From Opitutia bacterium (GTDB taxonomy: Bacteria; Verrucomicrobiota; Verrucomicrobiia; Opitutales; Opitutaceae), in contig PLOH01000060.1 in assembly GCA_003142955.1 (NCBI GenBank), forward strand, positions 175-35,118: a DNA stretch of 34,944 nt. Reading direction: 5' to 3'. Below are positions 24,696 to 33,700 of this stretch, piece after piece. The notes beneath the pieces were generated by a model that saw nothing but the letters and a program-made list of their open reading frames with translations, had not been told where the DNA came from and made no database searches. Within the stretch, counting starts at the first letter, position 1. Each line of letters begins with the position of its first letter. Both the position numbers and the translations under genes were made by a program.

Positions 24696-26795
24696 TCAGT
24701 GCCCGTGCTCGGCGGCAGCAGCGGCCTTCGCCGCCTTGGCCTCCTCAACGACCTTGCGCTCGAACTCGACCGGCATTTCCTCGTAGTGGCTGAACTTCTC
24801 GGCGTGCAGCCCGCGGCCGCCCGTGAGCGAGCGCACGACCGTGCCGTAGTGATGCAGCTCCGCCGCCGGCACGAGGGCCTTCACGACCTGCAGGCGGCCG
24901 GCGTTGTCCATGCCGAGAATCTTGCCCCGGCGGCCGGATAGATCGCCGACAATCTTGCCGAGGCAGTCGTCCGGCACCTTGATCTCGACCTCGTGGATCG
25001 GCTCGAGCAGGCACGGGCGGGCGTTGAGGAACGCTTCCTTGAACGCGAAGTAGCCGGCGATCTGGAAGGCGATGTCCTTCGAGTCGACGGGATGCATCTT
25101 GCCGTCGTAGAAATCGATCTTCGTGTCGACGACGTGATACCCGGCGAGAATGCCCTCGGTACAGGCAGTCTTCACGCCCTTCTCCACCGACGGCACAAAC
25201 ACCCGGTCCACGTTCTGGCCGCTGAGCGACTCGGTGAAATCGACGCCGCTGTCGCGCGGCGCCGGCTCGATGCGCATCCACACCTCGGCGAACTGGCCCG
25301 CCCCGCCCGTCTGCTTCTTGTGCCGGTATTTTGACTCGGCCTTGGCGCGGATGGTTTCGCGGAAGCGGATGCGCGGCGGGATCATCTCAATGTCGATCTT
25401 GTAGCGGCGCTTCAACCGTTCGAACAGCACCTCGAGGTGGAGTTCGCCCTGCGCGGAAATAATCGTCTGGTGAAGCTCGCCGTCGACTTTGGACTCGAAC
25501 GCCGGGTCCTCTTCGTGCAAGGCGGCCAGCCCCGCCGCGAGCTTGTCCTCGTCGCCGCGCGAGTTGAGTTTCAACGCGGCCTGCGTGTACGGCTTCGGGT
25601 AGTTGACTTTGGGCAGCACGACATTGCGTTTGGAATCGCACAGGGTGTTGCCGGTGTGCGTATCCCGGAGCTTCACGGCGGCGCCGATATCTCCGGCGGT
25701 GAGTACGTCGACCGGCGTGCGCGCCTTGCCGTTGAGGCGGTAAAGCTGGCCGATGCGTTCGCTCACCCGGCGGTCGCTGTTGTACAGATCCATGCCGGTA
25801 TGCACCTCGCCCGAATAGACCCGGAAGATCGAGAGATCGCCGCTCTGCGGGTCAGTCAGGGTCTTGAACGCAAACGCCACCGGATCTTTGCCGGTCAGGC
25901 TGACCTGGCAGGGCTGACCGTCCGCATCGACCGCATCGGCCGTCGCGCGGTCGACCGGCGACGAGCCAAACCGCCCGATGAAATCGAGCAGCCGCGCCAC
26001 GCCGACGTTCGTTTCCCCCGACGTGCAGAAGAGCGGGATGAACACCTGCTTCTGCACCGCCGGATGGATGCCGGTGCGCAGCAAGTCCTCGGACAGGCTG
26101 CCGTCGCTGAAAAACTTCTCCAGGAGGGTGTCGTCGGATTCCGCGATGTGTTCGATCAACTCCTTGTGCCGGGCCTCGACCTGCGTCCGCCATTCCCCGG
26201 TCGCCGGCACTTCCTCGTATTTGCCCGAGCGGTCGGCCGCATAGGTGCAGACTTCGTTGCGCAACACGTCCAGCACCTGGTTGAAACCCGGTCCCGGGTT
26301 CATCGGAACTTGCATCGGAAAGACCTGGGTGCCGAACCGCTCGCGGATTTCCTCAAGCAGCAGGTCGAAATCCACGTTTTCCTTGTCGAGCCCATTGATG
26401 ACAATGATCTTCGGGATGCCAAACTGGGTGGCGTAATCCCACATCATCTCGGTGCCGACCCCGATGCCGTGCGCGGCATTGATCACGACGATCGCGATAT
26501 CCACCACCCGGAGGGCATTGAGCGCTTCGCTGCTGAAATCGAGATATCCCGGCGTATCGAGCACATTGAGCCGGCGGCTTTGCCATTCGAGACTCATTGG
26601 CGCGGTATGGATGGAAATCTGCCGCTGCTGCTCACCCACGTGATAGTCGGAAACCGTCGACCCCTGCACGATGCTGCCCATACGATGGATCACGCCACCG
26701 CACATGAGCATGGCTTCCGCCAGCATGGTCTTGCCGGAGGTCGCGTGACCGACGATCGCGACGTTGCGAATGTCCGCGGGTTGGTAGGATTTCAT
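24696..26795 (-). CDS. Elongation factor G-like GTPase (FusA2 type)
   Basis: 699 residues from the ATG at 26795 (the frame is open further upstream, but MKSYQPADIRNVAIVGH is the usual EF-G2 start). It has the EF-G order: G domain, beta barrel (about 300-390), domain III, IV and V. The GTPase motifs deviate: P-loop GHATSGKT (16-23), switch II DTPGYLDF (80-87) with Tyr84 in place of the catalytic His of EF-G/EF-Tu, and G4 NGLD (134-137) instead of NKxD. The Tyr is a known feature of EF-G2 paralogues; the Gly in G4 is less usual. It ends in an Ala/Lys/His tail. It probably acts on ribosomes in a role other than standard translocation, which I cannot specify. Divergent from pepF, 179 bp apart. 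Confidence 0.85.
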   Translation of the reverse strand: MKSYQPADIRNVAIVGHATSGKTMLAEAMLMCGGVIHRMGSIVQGSTVSDYHVGEQQRQISIHTAPMSLEWQSRRLNVLDTPGYLDFSSEALNALRVVDIAIVVINAAHGIGVGTEMMWDYATQFGIPKIIVINGLDKENVDFDLLLEEIRERFGTQVFPMQVPMNPGPGFNQVLDVLRNEVCTYAADRSGKYEEVPATGEWRTQVEARHKELIEHIAESDDTLLEKFFSDGSLSEDLLRTGIHPAVQKQVFIPLFCTSGETNVGVARLLDFIGRFGSSPVDRATADAVDADGQPCQVSLTGKDPVAFAFKTLTDPQSGDLSIFRVYSGEVHTGMDLYNSDRRVSERIGQLYRLNGKARTPVDVLTAGDIGAAVKLRDTHTGNTLCDSKRNVVLPKVNYPKPYTQAALKLNSRGDEDKLAAGLAALHEEDPAFESKVDGELHQTIISAQGELHLEVLFERLKRRYKIDIEMIPPRIRFRETIRAKAESKYRHKKQTGGAGQFAEVWMRIEPAPRDSGVDFTESLSGQNVDRVFVPSVEKGVKTACTEGILAGYHVVDTKIDFYDGKMHPVDSKDIAFQIAGYFAFKEAFLNARPCLLEPIHEVEIKVPDDCLGKIVGDLSGRRGKILGMDNAGRLQVVKALVPAAELHHYGTVVRSLTGGRGLHAEKFSHYEEMPVEFERKVVEEAKAAKAAAAAEHGH

Positions 26796-26974
26796 AGACG
26801 AATCGTTTGATTGCGCCCGGGGTAAAGGGTTGGGTTCCGGGGGAACAAGTAAGCTCGATATTGCCGGTCCGGCAGGCAAGGTGAAAGTCACATTTTTTCA
26901 CCCGCCCGGCTGAGGCGTCCTCGCGTTTCGACTCGTTTTTCCGGGCATTCGGCGCAATCTGGCGGCATAAAATC

Positions 26975-28852
26975 ATGCAACTTCATCGTTTGCTTCCCGT
27001 CTTCATGACCCTGGGACTCCTCCTCCCCTCCAACCTGCCGGCCGTGGAACCCCCGTCGCCCGCGGACCCCGCCAGTGTGTGGGATCTTACCCTTCTCTAC
27101 AAGGACGACGCCGCGTGGCGCGCCGCCAAGGACCACGTCGCCGCGGAACTCCCCAAGATCAAGAACTACCAGGGCCGCCTGGGGGAGAGTGCCGCGACTC
27201 TGCGCGAAGCCATGGATTTCATTGATGGGCTGCACAAGGAATTCGACCGGATGGCCGTTTATACGTCGCTCAAACACGACGTGAACACCCGGGATACAGC
27301 GGCCCTCGAGCTCAACCAGGAGGCAGATCTGCTCGGCACGGAGTTTTCCCGGGCCACCAGCTTCGTGAATCCGGAGTTGCTGGCAGTCGGCGAAACCAAG
27401 CTGCGCGCCTTTCTGGATTCCGACCCCGGCCTGGCCCCCTACCGCTTTCCCATCATGGAAACGCTGCGCGCCGCGCCGCACACCCTTGGCGCCGAAGCCG
27501 AAGGCGTGCTCTCCGCCACCGGCCTGATCACCGATGCCCCGGTCTCGCTCTACGGCATTCTCGCCAACGCCGACATCGCGTGGCCGACCATCAAGCTGGC
27601 CGACGGCACCGAGGCACGACTGGACCAGTCTGGTTATACGAAATGGCGCGCCGCGCCCAACCGGACGGACCGGGAGGCCGTGTTCGCAGCGTTCTGGAAA
27701 ACCTTCCGCGAATATGAGCGCACCTTTGGCGTCTCGCTCTATTCCCAGGTCAAGGCCGACTGGTTCAACGCGAGCGTGCGCAAGTATCCCAGCTGCCTCG
27801 CGGCGGCGCTCGCCAGCGACGACATTCCCGAAGCCGTGTACCGGACGCTCGTGGCGGAAACCAACGCCAACCTGCCGACGCTGCACCGCTATTTCAAGTT
27901 GCGCGGCCGCATGCTCGGCCTCTCCGATCTCCGCTACTGGGACATTTACCCGCCGATGGTGAAGCTCGACAAGGCGTTTCCCCTGGCGACCGGCAAGCGC
28001 CTGGTACTGGACGCGGTGCAACCGCTCGGCGCCGGCTACGTGGCGATGATCGCGGCCAGCCTCGACGGCCGGTTTACCGATTACTATCCCAAGCCGGGCA
28101 AGACCTCCGGGGCCTACGAAAACGGCGCGGCCTATGACGTTCATCCGTTCGTGTTGACGAACTACAACGACGACTACGAGTCGGTCTCCACCGTTGCCCA
28201 CGAGTGGGGTCACGGCACGCATTCGGTGCTCGCCAACCGCGCGCAACCCTACCCGACGGCGCAGTACAGCATCTTCGTCGCCGAAATCGCCTCGACGCTG
28301 AACGAGTCCCTGCTCCTCGACCATATGCTCAAGGTCGCGAACACGGACGCGGAAAAGCTCTATTACCTCGGGTCGGCACTGGAAAACCTTCGCGGCACCT
28401 TTTTCCGCCAGGCCATGTTCGCCGAGTTCGAACTCGCCATCCATGAGCGGGTGGAGAAAGGCGAATCCCTCTCCGGCGAGCAGCTCAGCAAGATCTACGG
28501 CGACCTGCTGCGCCGCTATCACGGCGACAGCGCGGGCGTGCTGAAGATCGACGACCTGGTCACCATCGAATGGGCCTACATTCCGCACTTCTACCGCGCT
28601 TATTACGTCTACCAATATGCCACCTCGATCGCGGCCTCCCAGGCGTTCGCCGACCGCATCCTCAAAGGCGAACCCGGCGTGGTCGACACCTACCTGGGCA
28701 TGCTCAAGGCCGGCGGGTCCGATCATCCCTACGAGCTCGTCAAACGCGCCGGAGTGGACCTCGCCACGCCGGCGCCTTATCGCGCGCTGGTCGCCCGGAT
28801 GGATTCAATCATGGATCAGATCGAGGCCATCCTGGCGAAGGGCAAAAAGTAG
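26975..28852 (+). CDS. pepF: Secreted M3-family oligoendopeptidase F (PepF)
   Basis: 625 residues with a signal peptide (MQLHRLLPVFMTLGLLLPSNLPAVE; cleavage near residue 23), so it should be exported, unlike the mostly cytoplasmic PepF of Firmicutes. The M3B zinc site is VAHEWGHGTHSV with H409, E410 and H413, followed by EIASTLNESLLLDHML that supplies the third ligand. The FFRQAMFAEFE and Y-rich HFYRAYYVYQYATS segments near the C-terminus are family hallmarks and bind the peptide backbone. It should cleave short peptides (roughly 7-17 residues) in the periplasm. A 612-residue open frame on the opposite strand is its antisense shadow. A MITE-like element copy lies 96 bp after the stop. Confidence 0.92.
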   Translation: MQLHRLLPVFMTLGLLLPSNLPAVEPPSPADPASVWDLTLLYKDDAAWRAAKDHVAAELPKIKNYQGRLGESAATLREAMDFIDGLHKEFDRMAVYTSLKHDVNTRDTAALELNQEADLLGTEFSRATSFVNPELLAVGETKLRAFLDSDPGLAPYRFPIMETLRAAPHTLGAEAEGVLSATGLITDAPVSLYGILANADIAWPTIKLADGTEARLDQSGYTKWRAAPNRTDREAVFAAFWKTFREYERTFGVSLYSQVKADWFNASVRKYPSCLAAALASDDIPEAVYRTLVAETNANLPTLHRYFKLRGRMLGLSDLRYWDIYPPMVKLDKAFPLATGKRLVLDAVQPLGAGYVAMIAASLDGRFTDYYPKPGKTSGAYENGAAYDVHPFVLTNYNDDYESVSTVAHEWGHGTHSVLANRAQPYPTAQYSIFVAEIASTLNESLLLDHMLKVANTDAEKLYYLGSALENLRGTFFRQAMFAEFELAIHERVEKGESLSGEQLSKIYGDLLRRYHGDSAGVLKIDDLVTIEWAYIPHFYRAYYVYQYATSIAASQAFADRILKGEPGVVDTYLGMLKAGGSDHPYELVKRAGVDLATPAPYRALVARMDSIMDQIEAILAKGKK

Positions 28853-28948
28853 CTGGTCCTGCGCCCCTCTGTTGTCACCGGTTTCGGTGCGGCCGGCCCC
28901 GGGGTCGCCGAGATCCGGGTTGGGCCCCGCAGCATGGCTCAGCCTGAC

Positions 28949-29084
28949 TCAGGCAGTTTCCGTAGGGTCGCCGCTCGACGGCGGACCGTTCTCCCATGGA
29001 CAAGTGGCCCGGCGACCAGCGCCGGCCCTACGCTCCATTAGGTGCTGGCTATTGCCGTTTGAAAAGCGTCGGTCAACTGCATGA
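28949..29084 (+). repeat. MITE-like element, copy 2 (136 bp)
   Basis: Same orientation and about 89% identical (hand alignment) to 10213-10347. The right end GTCAACTGCATGA is perfect; the left end TCAGGCAGTT is degenerate, so this copy looks older or damaged. It has the same internal inverted repeat (GTAGGGTCGCCGCTCG near the left, GCGCCGGCCCTAC near the middle). The element fills nearly half of the 310-bp gap between pepF and ahcY; the rest shows no gene or terminator. Confidence 0.75.
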
Positions 29085-29162
29085 TCCCGGTTTAGCCTGG
29101 CAATCGTCTCGCGCCTCGCAGCACTGAACTTCGCAAACCCAAATCCGCGGCCCTGCTTCCGC

Positions 29163-30590
29163 TCAATAACGATAGTGGTCGGGTTTGTACGGGCCTTCGA
29201 TCTTCACTCCGAGATAGTCGGCCTGATGCCTCGTCAGCTTGGTGAGCTTCACCCCGATCTTCTCGAGATGCAGGCGCGCGACCTCCTCATCGAGGTGCTT
29301 GGGCAGGCGGGTGACGCCCACCTGGTAGTGGTCGCGGTTCTTCCAGAGGTCGATCTGCGCGAGCATCTGGTTCGTGAAGCTGTTCGACATGACGAATGAC
29401 GGATGCCCGTGGGCGCACCCGAGGTTGACCAAGCGGCCCTCCGCCAGCACGTAGATCGCATTGCCGGTCGGGAAGAGGTACTTGTCGACCTGTGGCTGGA
29501 TGGTGATTTTTTGCACGCCCGGCGCCGAGTTTAGGCGCGCCATTTGAATCTCGTTGTCGAAATGCCCGATGTTGCAGACGATCGCCTGATCTTTCATCCG
29601 CTGCATGTGTTCGAGCGTGATGATATCGCAATTGCCGGTGCACGTGACGTAGATGTCCGCCCGGCCCAGACTCTCCTCCAGCGTCGCCACTTCGAACCCT
29701 TCCATCGCCGCTTGCAGCGCATTGATGGGATCGATTTCCGTGACGATGACCCGCGCGCCGAAGCCGCGGAGCGAATGAGCGGAACCTTTGCCGACGTCAC
29801 CGTACCCGCAAACCAGCGCGACCTTGCCGGCGATCATCACGTCGGTGGCGCGTTTGATGCCATCGGCCAGCGATTCGCGGCAGCCATAAAGATTGTCGAA
29901 CTTGGACTTCGTCACCGAGTCGTTGACGTTGATCGCTGGCACCAGCAGCTTGCCCGCTTCGTGCAATTGATAGAGGCGATGCACGCCGGTTGTCGTCTCC
30001 TCCGAGACGCCACGCCATTCCTTGACGATCCCGTGCCAGCGCAAGGGATCCTCCAGGTGCACCCGTTGCAGCAGATCCTTGATCACCTGTTCCTCCTGGG
30101 ATCCGGCCGGCGATTTCACCCAATCGCTCCCCGCCTCCAATTCATATCCCTTGTGAATGAGCAGCGTAACGTCTCCGCCGTCGTCGACCACCAACTGCGG
30201 GCCCAGGCCACCCGCAAAAGCCAGGGCTTTGTAAGTGCACTCCCAGTATTCCTCCAGCGTCTCACCTTTCCAGGCAAACACGGGGACACCGGTCCGGGCG
30301 ATCGCCGCCGCCGCGTGGTCTTGCGTGGAGAAAATGTTGCAGGACGCCCACCGGACTGATGCGCCCAGCTGGACCAGGGTCTCAATCAGCACCGCGGTCT
30401 GCACCGTCATGTGCAAGGATCCGGTGATCCGAGCGCCGGCGAGCGGCTTCAAGTGCGCGTATTTCTCGCGCACCGCCATCAGGCCCGGCATCTCCTTTTC
30501 GGCGACCTCGATGGCGCGGCGGCCCAAATCGGCCAGCGAAAGATCACGAACCCGGTAGTCTTGTTGGGCAGCGGTGGTGGAAGAAGACAT
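29163..30590 (-). CDS. ahcY: S-adenosylhomocysteine hydrolase
   Basis: 475 residues from the ATG at 30590 (a TTG lies three codons upstream). It reversibly splits S-adenosylhomocysteine into homocysteine and adenosine with bound NAD, removing the inhibitor of methyltransferases. Conserved blocks: [26 protein letters not shown], the NAD-binding Rossmann motif [26 protein letters not shown] with the catalytic Lys/Asp, [10 protein letters not shown], and the C-terminal [11 protein letters not shown]...[24 protein letters not shown] tail, where the final K and Y reach the neighbouring active site of the tetramer. It follows metK by 51 bp on the same strand, forming a metK-ahcY methyl-cycle operon. 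The MITE-like element lies beyond its 3' end. Confidence 0.97.
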   Translation of the reverse strand: MSSSTTAAQQDYRVRDLSLADLGRRAIEVAEKEMPGLMAVREKYAHLKPLAGARITGSLHMTVQTAVLIETLVQLGASVRWASCNIFSTQDHAAAAIARTGVPVFAWKGETLEEYWECTYKALAFAGGLGPQLVVDDGGDVTLLIHKGYELEAGSDWVKSPAGSQEEQVIKDLLQRVHLEDPLRWHGIVKEWRGVSEETTTGVHRLYQLHEAGKLLVPAINVNDSVTKSKFDNLYGCRESLADGIKRATDVMIAGKVALVCGYGDVGKGSAHSLRGFGARVIVTEIDPINALQAAMEGFEVATLEESLGRADIYVTCTGNCDIITLEHMQRMKDQAIVCNIGHFDNEIQMARLNSAPGVQKITIQPQVDKYLFPTGNAIYVLAEGRLVNLGCAHGHPSFVMSNSFTNQMLAQIDLWKNRDHYQVGVTRLPKHLDEEVARLHLEKIGVKLTKLTRHQADYLGVKIEGPYKPDHYRY

Positions 30591-30641
30591 GAAGATCAAA
30601 AGGGAAGATTGCAGATCAGCGAAACCAACCGTGCCACCGGG

Positions 30642-31808
30642 TCAGCGCGCGGCGGCCAACAGTTCCGCGGTCCGGTTGGTTTGCTCCCACGGGAGGTCGG
30701 GTTTGCCGAAATGCCCGTAGTTGGTGGTTTGCCGGTAAATCGGGCGAAGCAGGTCGAGCTGCTTGATGATATTCGCCGGCTTGAAGCTGAACACCTTCGC
30801 GACTGCGCGCGCGATGACATCATCCGGCACCCTGCCCGTGCCCATGGAATCAACCCAGATGCTCACGGGTTCGGGGTAGCCAATCGCGTAGGCGACCTGC
30901 AGTTCGCAGATTTCTGCCAGACCGGAAGCCACGACATTCTTGGCGACCCAGCGGCACATGTAGGCGGCCGAGCGATCCACCTTCGACGGGTCCTTGCCCG
31001 AAAACGCTCCGCCGCCGTGGCGGCCCCAACCGCCGTACGTGTCGACAATGATCTTGCGGCCGGTCAATCCGGAATCGCCTTCCGGACCACCCACGACAAA
31101 TCGCCCGGTGGGGTTGATGAGGAATTTGGTGTTCTGGTCGAGCATCGCCGCCGGGATGACTTTCTTGACCACATACTCGATCAGAAATTCGCTGATGTCG
31201 GCGTGTTTGACGTTGGCGGTATGCTGGGTGGAGATGACGACGTTCTCGACGGTGACCGGCTTGTCGTTCTCGTAGCGGATTGAAACCTGCGATTTGGCAT
31301 CCGGACGCAGCCAGCTGACCAGGCCGGCCTTGCGGACCTTGGTCAGCTCGCGGCCCAAACGGTGGGCGTACATGATCGCAGTCGGCATCATCTCCGGCGT
31401 TTCGTTGCAGGCGTAGCCAAACATCAATCCCTGGTCTCCGGCGCCCTGCTCGGCGGTCTCCTTGCCTTCGGCCGCCCGCGCATCCACTCCCTGCGCGATA
31501 TCGGGCGATTGGCGGGTGAGGTAGTTGTTGATGAAAACCCGGTCGGCGTGGAACACGTCGTCATCGTGGACGTACCCCACATCACGGATGGCGGCTCGCA
31601 CCACCTGTTCGTAATTCAGTTGGGCTTGGGTCGTGATCTCGCCAGCGATGATCACCATATTCGATTTGACCATCGTCTCACACGCCACCCGGCTTCGTGG
31701 ATCCTGTTCGATGCACGCGTCAAGTACGCTGTCTGAGATCAGATCGGCCACCTTGTCAGGATGACCTTCGCCCACGGACTCCGAAGAGAAAACGAATGAA
31801 TTGGCCAT
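30642..31808 (-). CDS. metK: S-adenosylmethionine synthetase
   Basis: 388 residues from the ATG at 31808 ([19 protein letters not shown]); the frame is open for 52 more codons through the leader, but those residues have no family match. It makes S-adenosylmethionine from methionine and ATP, in the cytoplasm as a tetramer. Conserved motifs: [14 protein letters not shown] with the ATP/metal residues, [12 protein letters not shown], the mobile loop region, and [19 protein letters not shown], the SAM-synthetase signature. It is the first gene of the metK-ahcY operon. Its 162-bp leader on the minus strand contains a 28-bp palindrome and two terminator-like hairpins, annotated separately, suggesting feedback by SAM or SAH. 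No clear Shine-Dalgarno precedes the ATG. Confidence 0.97.
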   Translation of the reverse strand: MANSFVFSSESVGEGHPDKVADLISDSVLDACIEQDPRSRVACETMVKSNMVIIAGEITTQAQLNYEQVVRAAIRDVGYVHDDDVFHADRVFINNYLTRQSPDIAQGVDARAAEGKETAEQGAGDQGLMFGYACNETPEMMPTAIMYAHRLGRELTKVRKAGLVSWLRPDAKSQVSIRYENDKPVTVENVVISTQHTANVKHADISEFLIEYVVKKVIPAAMLDQNTKFLINPTGRFVVGGPEGDSGLTGRKIIVDTYGGWGRHGGGAFSGKDPSKVDRSAAYMCRWVAKNVVASGLAEICELQVAYAIGYPEPVSIWVDSMGTGRVPDDVIARAVAKVFSFKPANIIKQLDLLRPIYRQTTNYGHFGKPDLPWEQTNRTAELLAAAR

Positions 31809-31820
31809 AGATTTTGGGCT

Positions 31821-31864
31821 AAAAAGAACGTTGATTCGACTAAGGGCAAGTAAAATATCAACAT
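31821..31864 (-). terminator. Terminator-like hairpin just before metK start (candidate attenuator)
   Basis: On the minus strand AUGUUGAU (31864-31857) can pair with AUCAACGU (31835-31828), eight pairs including one G-U, across a 21-nt loop, followed by UUCUUUUU (31828-31821). The run ends 12 bases before the metK ATG. The stem is AU-rich and the loop large, so strength is uncertain. Its left arm overlaps the 28-bp palindrome, so the two structures exclude each other. Confidence 0.35.
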
Positions 31865-31882
31865 ATCTGTATCTGATGATAT
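31855..31882. promoter_or_regulatory. 28-bp imperfect palindrome upstream of metK (candidate operator)
   Basis: The pattern is ATATCAnCAnATnnnnATnTGnTGATAT: 20 of 28 positions are symmetric, with perfect 6-bp outer arms. The site lies 47-74 bases upstream of the metK ATG. Size and AT-rich symmetry suit a dimeric repressor such as the SahR/SamR-type ArsR regulators known to control methyl-cycle genes elsewhere; no such regulator is in the window, so this is inference. Confidence 0.5.
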
Positions 31883-31891
31883 GACTCTCGG

Positions 31892-31922
31892 AAAAAAGTG
31901 CTAAATCTCTTCGAGTTTTAGC
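31892..31922 (-). terminator. Rho-independent-type terminator upstream of metK
   Basis: On the minus strand a hairpin with GCTAAA/TTTAGC (6 bp), an A-A mismatch and CTC/GAG around a GAA loop (31922-31900) is followed by AC and then six T (31897-31892). It reads toward metK. Either it ends antisense transcripts coming from the kinase gene at 31971, or it is the terminator stem of an attenuated metK leader. On the plus strand there is no T-run. Confidence 0.55.
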
Positions 31923-31970
31923 CGTAGTTTCCCACTGACAACACGCCCGCAGAGGTACCTGCAAAAAACG

Positions 31971-33110
31971 ATGCCTGCCCCCGTAGCAACGGCCCCACTT
32001 TTAGAGGGAAAAGGCCGGAAGATTCTCGTGGTTGATGACGACCGTCTCAACCGCCGGATTCTTTCGCGCATTCTTCTGCCCGAAGGGTTTGAGGTGATTG
32101 AGGCAGACTCGGGGGAGAATGCGCTGGAACTCTACACCTCCAGCACTCCAGATCTGGTTCTGCTCGATGTCCTGCTGCCGGGAATCAACGGATTTGCCGT
32201 CTGCCGGGAACTCCGCTGCCGCTACGGCGACAACGCCGCGCCTGTGATTTTTATCACGGCCAAGAGTGATTCCGACGACGTCGTGGAGGGTCTGGCCGCC
32301 GGCGGAATCGATTATCTGCCGAAACCCATCCGCCCGAAGGAGGCGCTCGCGCGCATCCGCACCCATCTGCAAATTCGGGGGCTGCTGGCTGAACAGCGCC
32401 TGCTCGTCGATCAGCTTAGCAAGGCAAATGCCGCGAAGAATAAGTTTCTCGGCATGGCCGCCCACGATCTGCGCAATCCCCTCGCCTCCATCCGGGGGCT
32501 GGCTGAATTCCTGCGCGATGGCGTGGTCGGAACGCTCACGCCTGACCAGCTTGACCTGGTGAAGACCATCCACTCCGCCAGTCAGGAGATGCTGCTGCTC
32601 GTTAATGAGCTCCTCGATGTGACCGCCATTGAAGCCGGAGAACTCAAGCTGGCGCTCGAAGCCACCGACTTGGCCGAAATCGTCGCGAAAGCGGTTTATC
32701 TCGCCAATATCCAGGCCTCGAAAAAGCAGACGAGAATCGTCATGTCGCCCGAGGAACGGCCTCCTCTGTCCCGTCTGGACCCGAACAAGATCCGCCAGGT
32801 CGTGGACAATCTGCTCAGCAACGCAGTAAAGTTTTCGCCGCCTGGCTCCACCGTCATGGTCGAGGTCGCCGCCCAGCCCGGCTCGCTCATCATCGCCATC
32901 CGGGATCAAGGTCCGGGGATTCCGGAAAGCGAACACGACAAACTGTTCAAGGATTTCAGCCGCACGTCGGTGCAACCAACCGGCGGGGAGAAAAGCACGG
33001 GGCTGGGCCTCGCCATCTGTCGCAAGATCGTGGAAGCCCACCACGGTGCCATTACCGCAGAAAACCTGCCCGAGCGCGGCTGCGTTTTCCGCGTAACCCT
33101 TCCCTCCTAA
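31971..33110 (+). CDS. Receiver-histidine kinase (REC-HisKA-HATPase)
   Basis: 379-residue soluble protein. An N-terminal receiver (D22/D23, phospho-acceptor D66 in [14 protein letters not shown]118 in YLPKP) is joined by a short coiled coil to HisKA ([19 protein letters not shown]165 in an HDLRNP box) and a HATPase domain (N284, [28 protein letters not shown]). No membrane helix or PAS domain, so activity is probably tuned by phosphorylation of its own receiver. The spacing from the nearest AGAGG to the ATG is 15 bases, longer than usual. It begins an apparent operon with a CheY-like protein (2 bp gap), a small protein and a GspE/PilB ATPase; it is divergent from metK. Confidence 0.9.
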   Translation: MPAPVATAPLLEGKGRKILVVDDDRLNRRILSRILLPEGFEVIEADSGENALELYTSSTPDLVLLDVLLPGINGFAVCRELRCRYGDNAAPVIFITAKSDSDDVVEGLAAGGIDYLPKPIRPKEALARIRTHLQIRGLLAEQRLLVDQLSKANAAKNKFLGMAAHDLRNPLASIRGLAEFLRDGVVGTLTPDQLDLVKTIHSASQEMLLLVNELLDVTAIEAGELKLALEATDLAEIVAKAVYLANIQASKKQTRIVMSPEERPPLSRLDPNKIRQVVDNLLSNAVKFSPPGSTVMVEVAAQPGSLIIAIRDQGPGIPESEHDKLFKDFSRTSVQPTGGEKSTGLGLAICRKIVEAHHGAITAENLPERGCVFRVTLPS

Positions 33111-33112
33111 GC

Positions 33113-33499
33113 ATGCCATTCACCGGAAAGATCCTGCTGGTTGATGACGAGCCTCATGTGAGAAAATACATTGGGCTGCTCGCCCGTGGCCTCGGCTCGC
33201 CGGTCATCATCGAGGCAGCCAATGGCGAGGAGGCCCTGGCCCGCTACGCCGAGGAGTCGCCCGACCTCGTGCTGCTTGATGTGAACCTGCCCGGAATGGA
33301 CGGCGTGCAGATTCTGTCGGCGATTCTGGCGCAGGACCCGGACGCCGTGGTGGTCATGCTCACGTCGCTGGCGAACCGGCAGACGATCGAAGAATGCCTC
33401 CGGCTGGGCGCCGCCAGCTACATCCGGAAGGATACGCCGAAGGAGGCCATATTCGCCGAACTCTCGGCCGTCGTCAGCGAAAACCTCGGAAAACCCTGA
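33113..33499 (+). CDS. CheY-like single-domain response regulator
   Basis: 128 residues, one receiver domain only: acidic pocket D11/D12, phospho-acceptor D56 in LVLLDVNLPGMDG, switch Thr84 (VMLTS) and Lys106 (YIRKDTP). With no DNA-binding output it must act by protein contact or as a phosphorelay shuttle. The start is two bases after the kinase stop, so the two are almost certainly coupled and partners. The next gene starts three bases after its stop. Position upstream of a GspE/PilB ATPase suggests, without proof, a link to pilus or secretion control. Confidence 0.93.
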   Translation: MPFTGKILLVDDEPHVRKYIGLLARGLGSPVIIEAANGEEALARYAEESPDLVLLDVNLPGMDGVQILSAILAQDPDAVVVMLTSLANRQTIEECLRLGAASYIRKDTPKEAIFAELSAVVSENLGKP

Positions 33500-33502
33500 A
33501 CC

Positions 33503-33700
33503 ATGACGCCAGGCCCAAGTCCCGCCCCTGCGCCTGAGGGGCGCCCTCAGGTCAGCGAAGTCCGCTATTCGCTCGCCGAGTTGCTGCGGGAAATCGAAGT
33601 GGAACGCCGGGAGTCTTCCTTTTCCATGGAGACGCTCGATCAGGTCGAGATCCAGAAAATGTTCGCCAACCGCCGCCGCCATGCCCGCGACAAAAAATAA
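33503..33700 (+). CDS. Small hypothetical protein
   Basis: 65 residues, not recognised. A Pro-rich start (residues 3-15) is followed by a charged amphipathic segment (SLAELLREIEVERRESSFSMETLDQVEIQKMF) and a basic end (RRRHARDKK). It starts three bases after the response regulator stop and its last 20 bases overlap the start of the GspE/PilB gene at 33681, so it is translated as part of the same unit. Tight packing on both sides is the main evidence that it is real. A role as adaptor between the regulator and the ATPase is conceivable but unsupported. Confidence 0.6.
   Translation: MTPGPSPAPAPEGRPQVSEVRYSLAELLREIEVERRESSFSMETLDQVEIQKMFANRRRHARDKK

Noticed and set aside
25437-26810. 457-codon plus-strand open frame
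   Set aside because: Antisense shadow of the EF-G-like gene.
26888-28726. 612-codon open frame on the minus strand
   Set aside because: It lies antisense to pepF, which has a signal peptide and the complete M3 zinc site. Long antisense frames are expected in GC-rich DNA; its residues show no family pattern.
31809-31964. 52-codon N-terminal extension of metK
   Set aside because: The frame is open, but the residues have no match to SAM synthetases and the region holds the palindrome and hairpins.
31809-31970. Assignment of the metK leader to a named SAM riboswitch class
   Set aside because: I could not find the conserved core of SAM-I, SAM-II, SAM-III or SAM-IV by eye, so only a generic leader is reported.
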